A DNA stretch of 5,632 bases from Sphingomonadales bacterium (GTDB lineage: Bacteria > Pseudomonadota > Alphaproteobacteria > Sphingomonadales > Sphingomonadaceae). The stretch lies in NCBI GenBank assembly GCA_027486275.1, contig JAIXPM010000467.1:1-5632 (forward strand), written 5' to 3'. The position numbers were made by a program, and so were the translations under genes. This document shows, piece by piece, positions 1-5,632 of this stretch. The notes below the pieces were generated by a model. That model had not been told where the DNA came from. It worked only from the letters and a program-made list of their open reading frames with translations, and did not search any database. The first letter of the stretch is position 1. Every line of letters begins with the position of its first letter.

Positions 1-268
1 CCAGCGTGAACAGTGCGCCATCATTCACGGCAAAGGCCGCGTGCGGGCGACCCTCACGATCCCGCCACGGGCGCGGCGCGGCCTGGCCGGCATCGGCGGT
101 GAGCAGCGCCCGCAGCCGGGCCAGATCACCACTCGCGCCCACCAGCGCCTGCGCCTGGCTGCTGGCCTGCACGCTGCCGGCCAGCAACGCCGTTCCAGCC
201 GCCGCCATCAGGCCGAACAGGAACAGGCCGACGAGCAGTTCGATGAGGGTGAAGCCGGCCTGTTTCAC
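1..268 (-). CDS. gspJ: GspJ, minor pseudopilin (3' partial)
   Basis: N-terminal 89 residues of a minor pseudopilin; the rest lies beyond the left edge. Translation begins at a GTG whose last two bases form the first two of the gspI stop (GTGA), with GGAG 6 nt upstream. The leader MKQAG ends at a prepilin peptidase site, followed by FTLIELLVGLFLFGLMAAAG. Glu10 is the conserved +5 glutamate, which argues against GspK, the minor pseudopilin that usually lacks it. The downstream pattern LARLRALLTADAGQAAPRPW followed by RDREGRP resembles the GspJ segment with an Asp and an Arg-Pro pair ahead of its beta domain. GspJ proteins are about 200 residues, so roughly half or more is missing. Position directly after gspI agrees with the standard gene order. 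Confidence 0.92.
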   Translation of the reverse strand, partial: MKQAGFTLIELLVGLFLFGLMAAAGTALLAGSVQASSQAQALVGASGDLARLRALLTADAGQAAPRPWRDREGRPHAAFAVNDGALFTL

Positions 269-618
269 CGCCCGCTCCACAGCAACTTGTCAGCGGCAAT
301 CACCTGGCCACCGTCGCCAACGACCTCGACACTGATCAACTGCGTGCCGGGATCGGGTCCGGGGCTGATCTGGCGCCGCCATGCCCAATCCCGGATGCCG
401 GCGCGCTCGCGGCCCTGATCGGCGCTGGGCGGGGCGGCGGACAGCATCGCTTCAAGCGCCTGATTGCGGGCGACGATGGCGGCATATTGCCGGTCTGACA
501 AAGTGGCGGCGCTGGCGAGGCTGACGCCCTGCAGGCGGATGAGGGCCACGGCGGCGAGTCCGAATATGGCGAGTGCCACCATCACCTCGATCAGACTGAA
601 GCCGGCATCACTGCGCAT
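265..618 (-). CDS. gspI: GspI, minor pseudopilin
   Basis: Minor pseudopilin that, with GspJ and GspK, nucleates the pseudopilus tip. From the ATG at 618 the protein has 117 residues, the usual GspI size. The short leader MRSDAG is followed by FSLIEVMVALAIFGLAAVAL; cleavage is expected after Gly6, and Glu11 is the +5 residue. The segment AAIVARNQALEAML (46-59) matches the GspI pattern of a conserved Asn soon after the helix, and IRDWAWRRQI (75-84) matches its central W-x-W-like strand. An alternative in-frame ATG at 636 would add six residues (MRQATF) and lengthen the overlap with gspH to 29 bp, but it has no Shine-Dalgarno sequence. The 618 start has a weak AGG 8 nt upstream and a six-residue leader close to that of GspJ. 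The stop overlaps the gspJ GTG. Confidence 0.94.
   Translation of the reverse strand: MRSDAGFSLIEVMVALAIFGLAAVALIRLQGVSLASAATLSDRQYAAIVARNQALEAMLSAAPPSADQGRERAGIRDWAWRRQISPGPDPGTQLISVEVVGDGGQVIAADKLLWSGR
275..278 (-). promoter_or_regulatory. Shine-Dalgarno for gspJ
   Basis: On the minus strand, GGAG sits 6 nt upstream of the GTG at 268, inside the last codons of gspI. It supports GTG as the gspJ start. Confidence 0.65.
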
Positions 619-976
619 GAACGTCGCCTGCCGCATCGATGGTCACGCTTGCCGCTGCGTCGCCGCTGGCGATGACGATCCGCACCGGGGTGGCGAGGCC
701 GGTGGCGTCGAAGCTGATCGGGCCGGCTGGCTCGGTGGTAAGGGTCAGACCGTCCGGCGCGGGCGGCGCGAACGCCGTGCTCTGCCCGGTCAGGATTGCC
801 ATGTCGCGCGTGGCCGCCGCCTGCGCCGCCAGTTTGACGGCAGCACTGCGCACCCGGTCGTCAGGGCCGGGCAGGGTGAGGACGAGCGCCGCGCTGGTGA
901 TGCCGATGATGGCCATCACCACCACCAGTTCCACCAACGTGAAGCCGGCTTCAGAGGTTCCAGTTGCCGATGTCAT
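608..976 (-). CDS. gspH: GspH, minor pseudopilin
   Basis: Minor pseudopilin of the pseudopilus tip, which joins the GspI-J-K complex to the GspG shaft. From the ATG at 976 the protein has 122 residues, somewhat short for GspH. The leader MTSATGTSEAG is unusually uncharged apart from one Glu. The prepilin peptidase site lies after Gly11 before FTLVELVVVMAIIG, with Glu16 at +5. The helix is followed by a typical minor-pseudopilin pattern, AAVKLAAQAAATRDMAILTG (45-64), and a beta-rich C-terminal half containing ISFDATGLATPVRIVIASG (87-105) and VTIDAAGDVHAQ. An open frame extends upstream to 1102, but that part is out-of-frame gspG sequence, and the strong Shine-Dalgarno sequence selects 976. Assignment to H rather than another minor pseudopilin rests on the C-terminal pattern and on its position between gspG and gspI. 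Confidence 0.93.
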   Translation of the reverse strand: MTSATGTSEAGFTLVELVVVMAIIGITSAALVLTLPGPDDRVRSAAVKLAAQAAATRDMAILTGQSTAFAPPAPDGLTLTTEPAGPISFDATGLATPVRIVIASGDAAASVTIDAAGDVHAQ

Positions 977-1382
977 CGGCCTCCCCTCCTGGACCACTTT
1001 GGCCATCGGGGCCCATCGACCACACGTCGAACGGGCCGTGCGCGCCGGGACTGGCATATTGGTAAGGCTTGCCCCAGGGATCATTGGGCAGCCGCTGCAC
1101 ATAGCCGCCGGGGCGATAGCGTTCCGGTTGCGCCATGTCGGTGGGCGCGGCCTTCAGCGCGGCAAGGCCTTGGCTTGTATTCGGAAACACCATCGTGTCG
1201 GCCTTGTAGCTGGTCAGCGCGGTTTCCAGCGTGGCGATATCGGCGCGGGCGCGGGTGATGGCGGCCTTGTCCACATCGGGCAGCACGTTCAGCACCACCA
1301 CCGTGGTGAGGATGCCGATGATGACGATCACCACCATCATCTCGATCAGGGTGAAGCCCTCTTCGTTGCGATTGCGCTTCAT
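951..1382 (-). CDS. gspG: GspG, major pseudopilin
   Basis: Main structural subunit of the periplasmic pseudopilus that drives substrate through the secretin. The protein has 143 residues, typical of the family. A basic leader (MKRNRNEEG) ends at a prepilin peptidase (GspO/PilD) site, cleaved after Gly9 before FTLIEMM. Glu14 is the conserved +5 glutamate, and residues 10-32 form the hydrophobic helix. The globular domain carries the GspG hallmarks FPNTSQGLAAL (66-76), GGYVQRLPNDPWGKPYQY (92-109) and SPGAHGPFDVWSMGPDG (111-127). The C-terminal calcium-binding loop region contains D126, E134, D136 and D137 and ends DIGNWNL. These features separate it from type IV pilins. No Shine-Dalgarno sequence precedes the ATG; the ATGA overlap with gspF suggests coupled translation. 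The last codons overlap the gspH start by 26 bp. Confidence 0.98.
   Translation of the reverse strand: MKRNRNEEGFTLIEMMVVIVIIGILTTVVVLNVLPDVDKAAITRARADIATLETALTSYKADTMVFPNTSQGLAALKAAPTDMAQPERYRPGGYVQRLPNDPWGKPYQYASPGAHGPFDVWSMGPDGQSGPGGEADDIGNWNL
980..990 (-). promoter_or_regulatory. Strong Shine-Dalgarno for gspH, inside gspG
   Basis: Read on the minus strand the sequence is AGGAGGGGAG (990 to 981) plus a further G at 980. The AGGAGG core lies 8 nt upstream of the ATG at 976. It is the best ribosome binding site seen in the window. It fixes the gspH start at 976 rather than upstream codons such as the one at 1102, which lie well inside gspG. The same bases encode the Gly-Gly-Glu (132-134) of GspG. 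Confidence 0.85.
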
Positions 1383-2584
1383 GGTGTAGCCAGGCTTTCG
1401 AGTTGCAATATGGGCAGCAGGATGGAGAGCACGATCACCGCCACCGCGCCGCCCATGAACAGGATGATCGCCGGTTCCAGCAGGGCGAGCGCCGAGCGGG
1501 TGAGCGCATCATACTCGCGTTCCAGCGCTTCGGCGCCCTTTTCCAGCATCACATCCAACCGCCCGGCACTTTCGCCGCCCGCCGCCATGGCGACCAGCAG
1601 CGGCGGCAGGATGGCGGCGCGGCGCATGGCGGCGGTGAGGCTGGCACCTTCGCTGATATCATCGGCCATCTGCGCGACGCGCATCCGGATCTCGCGGTTG
1701 CCGATGGTGGGCAGGGTGAGTTTCAGGCCATCGACCAGCGGCAGCCGGCTCGCCACCATCATCGCCAGCGTGCGCGCCAGCCGCGCCGCCTGCCAATCGC
1801 GCAGCAGGCGGCCGAGCAATGGCAGGCTGAGCAGCCAGGCATCGAAACGGCGGCGCAGCGCCTCATCGTTCAGCGCCCGGGCGGCCAGCACACCGCTGCC
1901 GGCACCGAGCAACAGGATCACCCACCAGCCGGCGGCGAGCGCGTGGGAGAGCGCCATCACGATGCGGGTGAGCAGCGGCAGAGTCTGGCCGATATCGGCA
2001 AATTGTTCGGCGATCCGCGGCACCACGAAGATCATCAGCGCCGCCACCGCCAGCGTGGCCACGGCTGCGAGCGCCGCCGGATAGGCCAGCGCCGCCTGCA
2101 CGCGACCCTTCATTTCGGCCTGGCGATCGAGCAGGGCCGCAAGCCGTTCCAGCACCTGCGGCAGCGTGCCAGCGCCTTCGCCGGCGGCGACCATGGCGCG
2201 ATAGAGTGGCGGAAAGCTGGCGCTTTCCAGGGCCATTGCATCCGAAAGCCGGCGGCCTTCGATCACCGCGCCATGCACGTTGGTCAGCACGGCACGGGCC
2301 TTGTCGCCCTCCGTCTGCTTGACGATGGTGCGCAGCGCTTCTTCCAGCGGCGTCACACTGGCCAGCGTCGCCAGCTGGCGGGTGAACAGGCCGAGCGCAT
2401 TGGGTTTCAGCCGGGCGCTGCCGGTGGCCAACGTGGGCTCGCTGGTGGCGGCGGCCTCCAGCTTGGTTGCAAACAGCCGCTTGTCGAGCAGGTCGGCGCG
2501 CGCTGCTTCGCTGCTTGGCGCGCTGATGCGGCCGGCGCGCGGTTTGCCTTCGATATCGAGCGCTTCGTAGCGAAAGTCAGCCAT
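1379..2584 (-). CDS. gspF: GspF, inner-membrane platform protein of the T2SS
   Basis: Polytopic inner-membrane protein that links the GspE ATPase to pseudopilin polymerisation. Its 401 residues match the usual family length of about 400. An N-terminal cytoplasmic segment (FRYEALDIEGKPRAG) precedes two homologous T2SSF cytoplasmic domains. The first has FTRQLATLA (67-75) and AAGEGAGTLPQVLERLA (133-149). The second has LARTLAMMVASRLPLVDGL (269-287) and AAGGESAGRLDVMLEKGAE (334-352). Three membrane segments are visible at about 166-190, 215-236 and 372-394. The start overlaps the gspE stop by 8 bp and has a GGAG site. The first-domain motif reads ATLASVTPLEEAL, one residue shorter than the ATLxxAGxPLxxAL form usual in the family and lacking its Gly. 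The stop overlaps the gspG start as ATGA. Confidence 0.97.
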   Translation of the reverse strand: MADFRYEALDIEGKPRAGRISAPSSEAARADLLDKRLFATKLEAAATSEPTLATGSARLKPNALGLFTRQLATLASVTPLEEALRTIVKQTEGDKARAVLTNVHGAVIEGRRLSDAMALESASFPPLYRAMVAAGEGAGTLPQVLERLAALLDRQAEMKGRVQAALAYPAALAAVATLAVAALMIFVVPRIAEQFADIGQTLPLLTRIVMALSHALAAGWWVILLLGAGSGVLAARALNDEALRRRFDAWLLSLPLLGRLLRDWQAARLARTLAMMVASRLPLVDGLKLTLPTIGNREIRMRVAQMADDISEGASLTAAMRRAAILPPLLVAMAAGGESAGRLDVMLEKGAEALEREYDALTRSALALLEPAIILFMGGAVAVIVLSILLPILQLESLATP

Positions 2585-4031
2585 CGGCCGGCTCCGGTTC
2601 GGCGCTGCCCATCACGCGCAGGGCTTCGGCGGGCGAGGTGAGGCCATCGATCACCGCCTGTGCCGCAATCGCCGGCAAACCGGGGCTGCCGGCAGCGGCG
2701 GCGAGATCGGCGGCGGTCGCGCCTTCGTTGATGCGGGCGGCCAGCGCATCAGTCATGCGGATGATGTCATACAGGCCGACGCGGCCCTGCCAACCGGTGT
2801 GGTTGCAGGAATCGCAGCCCGGCGCAGCCCACACCGGCGTGCCGGCGGCGATGCCCAGCGCCGCCGCCGTGCCGGCATCGGCCGGGTGCGCCGTGCGGCA
2901 AGCGGGGCACAGCCGGCGAACCAGCCGCTGCGCCACCACGGCGCGCAGCGTGGCGGCGAGCAGGAACGGTTCCACGCCGAAATCGCGCAGGCGGGTGATG
3001 GCGCTGGCGGCATCATTGGTGTGCAGCGACGACAGCACGAGGTGGCCCGTCAATGCCGCCTGCACGGCGATGCTGGCGGTTTCGGCGTCGCGGATTTCGC
3101 CGACCATCACCACGTCAGGGTCTTGCCGCAGGATGGCCCGCAGGCCGGCGGCAAAGCTGAGGCCGACCTTGGGGTTCACCTGGGTCTGGCCGAGGCCATC
3201 CACGGCATATTCCACCGGATCTTCCACGGTCAGGATATTGCGGCTGCCATCGTTGAGCAGCTTCAGCCCGGCATAGAGCGTCGTCGTCTTGCCGCTACCC
3301 GTGGGGCCGGTCACCAGCACGAGGCCATTGGCTTCAGCGAGCCCGGCGCGGAAAGACCGTTCGGCGCCTTCCGGCATGCCGAGCGCGGCCAGATCGATGC
3401 CGGCATTTTCCTTGTCGAGCAGGCGCAGCACCACGCGCTCACCGCCGCGCGCCGGCAGGGTGGAGACGCGCACGTCCAGACGCTTGCCGCCCAGTGCCAG
3501 ATCCATGCGGCCATCCTGCGGCAGGCGCCGTTCGGCAATGTCCAGCCGCGCCATCACCTTGATGCGGCTGACCAGCACCGGCGCCACACCGGGCGGCAGG
3601 CGGTGCATCTCCTTCAGTTCGCCATCGGCGCGCATCCGCACCACCAGCGCGCTTTCGAAGGGCTCGATGTGAATGTCAGACGCTTTCAGGCGGGCGGCCT
3701 CGGCAATCAGCCCGTTGATCAGGCGGATGGCGGGGGCTTCGTCGTCGCTGGCCAGCAGGTCTTCGGCAGATGGCAGATCATCGCCGAAGCCGGCGAGTTC
3801 ATCGGCCTCTCCAGCATAGGAGGATCGGGCATAATGATCCTGCAGCAGCCGGTCGAAGGCGGCATCGTCCACCTCGCGCAGCGCAAGCGGGCGCCCGGCG
3901 ATACGGCGCACTTCGGCCAGTGCTTGGGGCTGGCTGCCCTTGCGGCGCGCCACTTCCGCCACGTCACCCAGTGCGGTGACGATCACCCCTTGCGCCTTGG
4001 CAAAGGCATAGGAGAGGGCGGGCTGGCTCAT
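2577..4031 (-). CDS. gspE: GspE, type II secretion assembly ATPase
   Basis: Cytoplasmic hexameric ATPase of the secretion ATPase superfamily that powers pseudopilus assembly, docked at the inner membrane through GspL and GspF. The protein has 484 residues. A short N1E-like region (about 1-70) is followed by an acidic linker (about 74-99) and the N2E domain, which begins with APAIRLINGLIAEA and ASDIHIEP (117-124). All nucleotide-site motifs are intact: Walker A GPTGSGKTT (242-250), Asp box ILTVEDPVEY (266-275), Walker B DPDVVMVGEIRD (304-315) and His box TGHLVLSSLHTND (328-340). The zinc-binding tetracysteine motif typical of GspE is complete: CPAC (375-378) and CDSC (406-409). The ATG overlaps the gspD stop as ATGA and has no clear Shine-Dalgarno sequence, so translation is probably coupled to gspD. 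PilB is the closest alternative family, rejected on operon context. Confidence 0.98.
   Translation of the reverse strand: MSQPALSYAFAKAQGVIVTALGDVAEVARRKGSQPQALAEVRRIAGRPLALREVDDAAFDRLLQDHYARSSYAGEADELAGFGDDLPSAEDLLASDDEAPAIRLINGLIAEAARLKASDIHIEPFESALVVRMRADGELKEMHRLPPGVAPVLVSRIKVMARLDIAERRLPQDGRMDLALGGKRLDVRVSTLPARGGERVVLRLLDKENAGIDLAALGMPEGAERSFRAGLAEANGLVLVTGPTGSGKTTTLYAGLKLLNDGSRNILTVEDPVEYAVDGLGQTQVNPKVGLSFAAGLRAILRQDPDVVMVGEIRDAETASIAVQAALTGHLVLSSLHTNDAASAITRLRDFGVEPFLLAATLRAVVAQRLVRRLCPACRTAHPADAGTAAALGIAAGTPVWAAPGCDSCNHTGWQGRVGLYDIIRMTDALAARINEGATAADLAAAAGSPGLPAIAAQAVIDGLTSPAEALRVMGSAEPEPADG
2592..2595 (-). promoter_or_regulatory. Shine-Dalgarno for gspF
   Basis: On the minus strand, GGAG lies 7 nt upstream of the ATG at 2584. 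It falls within the last codons of gspE and supports this gspF start, which overlaps the gspE stop as ATGGCTGA. Confidence 0.6.
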
Positions 4032-5632
4032 GGTTTGGGTGGAGCAGGCGGAGCAGCAGCAGCGGGCGCGCCCGGGATGGGCGCTTTCAGATAATCGCGC
4101 ACCAGCGCATCGATGCTGGGATCAGCCGTGGCCTCGCGGCGGGCCTGTTCGGCGCGGACATATTGGTAACGGTCGCCGGTCAGCTTGGCGGCGTCCTCTG
4201 CGTTTCTGATGATGGTCGGGCGGATGAACACCATCAGATTGGTCTTGGTGCGGTCGCGCGATTTCGATCGGAACAGATTGCCGAGGAAGGGAATGTCACC
4301 CAGCAGCGGCACCTTTTCGATGGCGCGGCGCTCATTCTCGTCGATCAGGCCGCCCAGCGCGATGATCTGGCCGTCGTCCACCGTCACCGTGGTGTTGATC
4401 TCGCGCTTGTTGAGGATAATGTCCGGAATATTCTGGGTCACAATGGAGGTGGCGATGCTGCTCACCTCCTGCCGCAAGGTCAGCTTGATGGTGCCGCCGG
4501 CGTTGATCTGCGGCCGCACGTCCAGGGCGATGCCGATATCCTGACGCTGCACAGTGCGAAACGCATTGTCGAAATTGTTCGAAAGCGCCTGGCCGGTGGC
4601 GAGCGGCACATTCTGGCCGACAAGGATGCGGGCCTGGGCGTTGTCCAACGTCATCACCGACGGCGTTGACAGCACGTTGGATGCAGTATCGGCCTTCACC
4701 GCATTGACGACGAAGCCGAACACCGCGTTGCTGCCCAGATTGCCGCCAAAACCGAACTGGCCGCCATTGGCATTGAGCAGGCTGTTCACCGCGGCATTGC
4801 GCAAGGCAACCGTGGTGGAATTGTCCTGGCCATAGCGCTTTTCCGCCGCAATGGCCCCGGCCACCGCCAGCAGATTGGGCGCGGCGTTGCTATAGTTGGT
4901 AACGGAAAAGGGGATGTTGCTGCCGCCGGTGCCGGACAGGAGGAATTGCACCCCCAGCCGCTGCGCGGCGATATCGCTGATTTCCACGATGATGGCTTCC
5001 ACCAGCACCTGTTCGCGGCGCACATCCAACTGGCGGATCACCTCGCCCAGCCGGCGCTGCACATCGGCGGGCGCAGCGATGACGATGGCGTTGGCGCCTT
5101 CATACCGCGCGATCACCGCCTGGCCGCGGCCAATGCTGGCGCCGGGCACGAAGCCGCTGGTGCCGAGGCTGCCGCCCGTTGGTTGCGCGGGCAATGGGGC
5201 AGAGGCGGCGGGCTGTTGGCCCTGCGCGGCAGCATTGGCGTTGCCGAAGGCGCTTTGCGCCGGCATCGCCTGCGGGGCGGCCTGGCTGGCGGGGCTGACC
5301 GGCTGGCCAACCAATTGCTGCAGCACCGGCACCAGCTTTTCGGCATCGGCATGGTTCAGGAAAAACACCCGCACATCGCTACCAGCGGCGGCCGCCTGAT
5401 CGAGATCGGCGACGGTGCGGGCGAGCTTGGCCAAAGTGGCGGGATCGCCGCGCAGCACCAGGCTGTTGCTGGCATCCACCGGCGCCACCTGCCAGCCGCG
5501 GCCTTCAGCGCTGCCTTGCGCAATCTGGGCGAGACTGGTGGCAATCTCGCGCGCACCGGCGTGTTTCAGGGCGACCACGCGCACTGCCGCCCGATCCTGA
5601 TCGATCTGGCGCGCAAGCTGGCGCACGCGGGC
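4028..5632 (-). CDS. gspD: GspD, type II secretion secretin (5' partial)
   Basis: Outer-membrane secretin that forms the multimeric channel through which the T2SS exports folded proteins. The reading frame is open to the right edge, so 534 residues are visible and the signal peptide, N0 and most of N1 lie outside. The GTG at 5626 is internal, not the start. Counting from that codon, residues 14-76 look like an N2 repeat (AAVRVVALKHAG, then NSLVLRGDP) and 85-205 like N3 (VRVFFLNHADAEKLVPVL, then ANAIVIAAP and VIRQLDVRREQVLVEAIIVE). N3 is interrupted by a low-complexity insert at about 109-168. The secretin beta-barrel domain follows, with SNVLSTPSVMTLDN (317-330), VDDGQIIALGGLI (416-428) and the signature VPLLGDIPFLGNLFR (439-453). 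The C-terminus is an Ala/Pro-rich tail. The stop codon overlaps the gspE start as ATGA. A type IV pilus PilQ is the main alternative, but the neighbouring GspG argues against it. Confidence 0.96.
   Translation of the reverse strand, partial: ARVRQLARQIDQDRAAVRVVALKHAGAREIATSLAQIAQGSAEGRGWQVAPVDASNSLVLRGDPATLAKLARTVADLDQAAAAGSDVRVFFLNHADAEKLVPVLQQLVGQPVSPASQAAPQAMPAQSAFGNANAAAQGQQPAASAPLPAQPTGGSLGTSGFVPGASIGRGQAVIARYEGANAIVIAAPADVQRRLGEVIRQLDVRREQVLVEAIIVEISDIAAQRLGVQFLLSGTGGSNIPFSVTNYSNAAPNLLAVAGAIAAEKRYGQDNSTTVALRNAAVNSLLNANGGQFGFGGNLGSNAVFGFVVNAVKADTASNVLSTPSVMTLDNAQARILVGQNVPLATGQALSNNFDNAFRTVQRQDIGIALDVRPQINAGGTIKLTLRQEVSSIATSIVTQNIPDIILNKREINTTVTVDDGQIIALGGLIDENERRAIEKVPLLGDIPFLGNLFRSKSRDRTKTNLMVFIRPTIIRNAEDAAKLTGDRYQYVRAEQARREATADPSIDALVRDYLKAPIPGAPAAAAPPAPPKP
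4031..4087 (-). other. Ala/Pro-rich C-terminal tail of GspD
   Basis: The last 19 or so residues of GspD are nearly all Ala and Pro and end in PPAPPKP. They follow a charged helix-like stretch (RAEQARREAT, then IDALVRDYLK). The tail occupies the place where pilotin-dependent secretins carry an S-domain. No S-domain sequence was recognised, but the region is short and divergent, so absence is an inference. Confidence 0.5.
5123..5302 (-). other. Low-complexity Ala/Gln/Pro/Gly insert within GspD N3 domain
   Basis: About 60 codons rich in Ala, Gln, Pro, Gly and Ser separate the two halves of the N3 fold of GspD. The segment lies between VLQQLVGQ and GQAVIARYEGANA. It contains no cysteine and no hydrophobic stretch, so it is probably a flexible loop. 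Disordered loops in N3 are known in T2SS secretins, so this is a variable-length family feature rather than a foreign insertion. The boundaries are approximate. Confidence 0.7.

Noticed and set aside
619..636. Alternative gspI start at 636
   Set aside because: No Shine-Dalgarno sequence precedes it and it increases the overlap with gspH; the start at 618 gives a compact leader. It cannot be fully excluded.
977..1102. Upstream extension of the gspH reading frame to 1102
   Set aside because: The extra 42 residues are out-of-frame gspG sequence, would place a non-prepilin segment ahead of the cleavage site, and ignore the strong Shine-Dalgarno sequence just before 976.
241..1364. Four similar short sequences on the plus strand resembling GTGAAGCCGGCCT (near 249, 597, 940 and 1350)
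   Set aside because: Each is the complement of codons for the conserved prepilin cleavage site and N-terminal helix (AGFTLIE-like) of GspJ, GspI, GspH and GspG. The similarity comes from shared protein sequence, not from a DNA repeat or binding site.
639..2084. Long plus-strand open frame (481 codons) opposite gspF-gspG-gspH, and others of 412 and 431 codons at 1403-2641 and 2799-4094
   Set aside because: They run antisense to clearly recognised gsp genes. Their translations are Ala/Arg/Ser- or His/Gln/Gly-rich without family motifs, as expected from antisense frames of GC-rich genes with G/C-biased third codon positions.
4032..4064. GCT/GCC-rich triplet run at the 3' end of gspD resembling a short tandem repeat
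   Set aside because: It simply encodes the Ala/Pro tail, is imperfect and short, and shows no sign of being a regulatory or phase-variable repeat.
4028..5632. Possibility that the cluster encodes a type IV pilus (PilQ/PilB/PilC/PilA) instead of a T2SS
   Set aside because: The GspG C-terminal calcium-loop region with DPWG and DIGNW-type motifs, followed by H-I-J minor pseudopilins in D-E-F-G-H-I-J order, is specific to the T2SS.

Overview
The window is a GC-rich, entirely coding segment of a type II secretion system (T2SS, general secretory pathway) operon, read on the minus strand. In transcription order (high to low coordinates) it carries gspD (5' end cut off), gspE, gspF, gspG, gspH, gspI and the start of gspJ (3' end cut off). 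This is the canonical D-E-F-G-H-I-J order. gspC would be expected beyond the right edge or elsewhere, and gspK-L-M beyond the left edge; neither can be seen here.

Layout: outer-membrane secretin (about 4028-5632), cytoplasmic ATPase (2577-4031), inner-membrane platform protein (1379-2584), major pseudopilin (951-1382), and minor pseudopilins H (608-976), I (265-618) and J (1-268). There is no intergenic DNA. Every junction overlaps: D/E 4 bp, E/F 8 bp, F/G 4 bp, G/H 26 bp, H/I 11 bp and I/J 4 bp. No promoter, terminator, RNA gene, mobile element or CRISPR array was seen, and no gene-free stretch of even tens of bases.

How the parts work together (established for the T2SS): GspE hydrolyses ATP at the inner membrane and, through GspF, drives assembly of a GspG pseudopilus capped by the minor pseudopilins H-I-J-K. 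The pseudopilus pushes folded periplasmic substrates through the GspD secretin channel.

Organism: high GC, strong G/C preference at third codon positions and the style of the Gsp proteins suggest an alphaproteobacterium, possibly a sphingomonad. This is an impression from protein style, not a proven assignment. I found no undescribed system. The more interesting details are a strong ribosome binding site for gspH embedded in the codons of the GspG calcium-loop region, a low-complexity insert and an Ala/Pro tail in GspD, and a slightly short motif in GspF.
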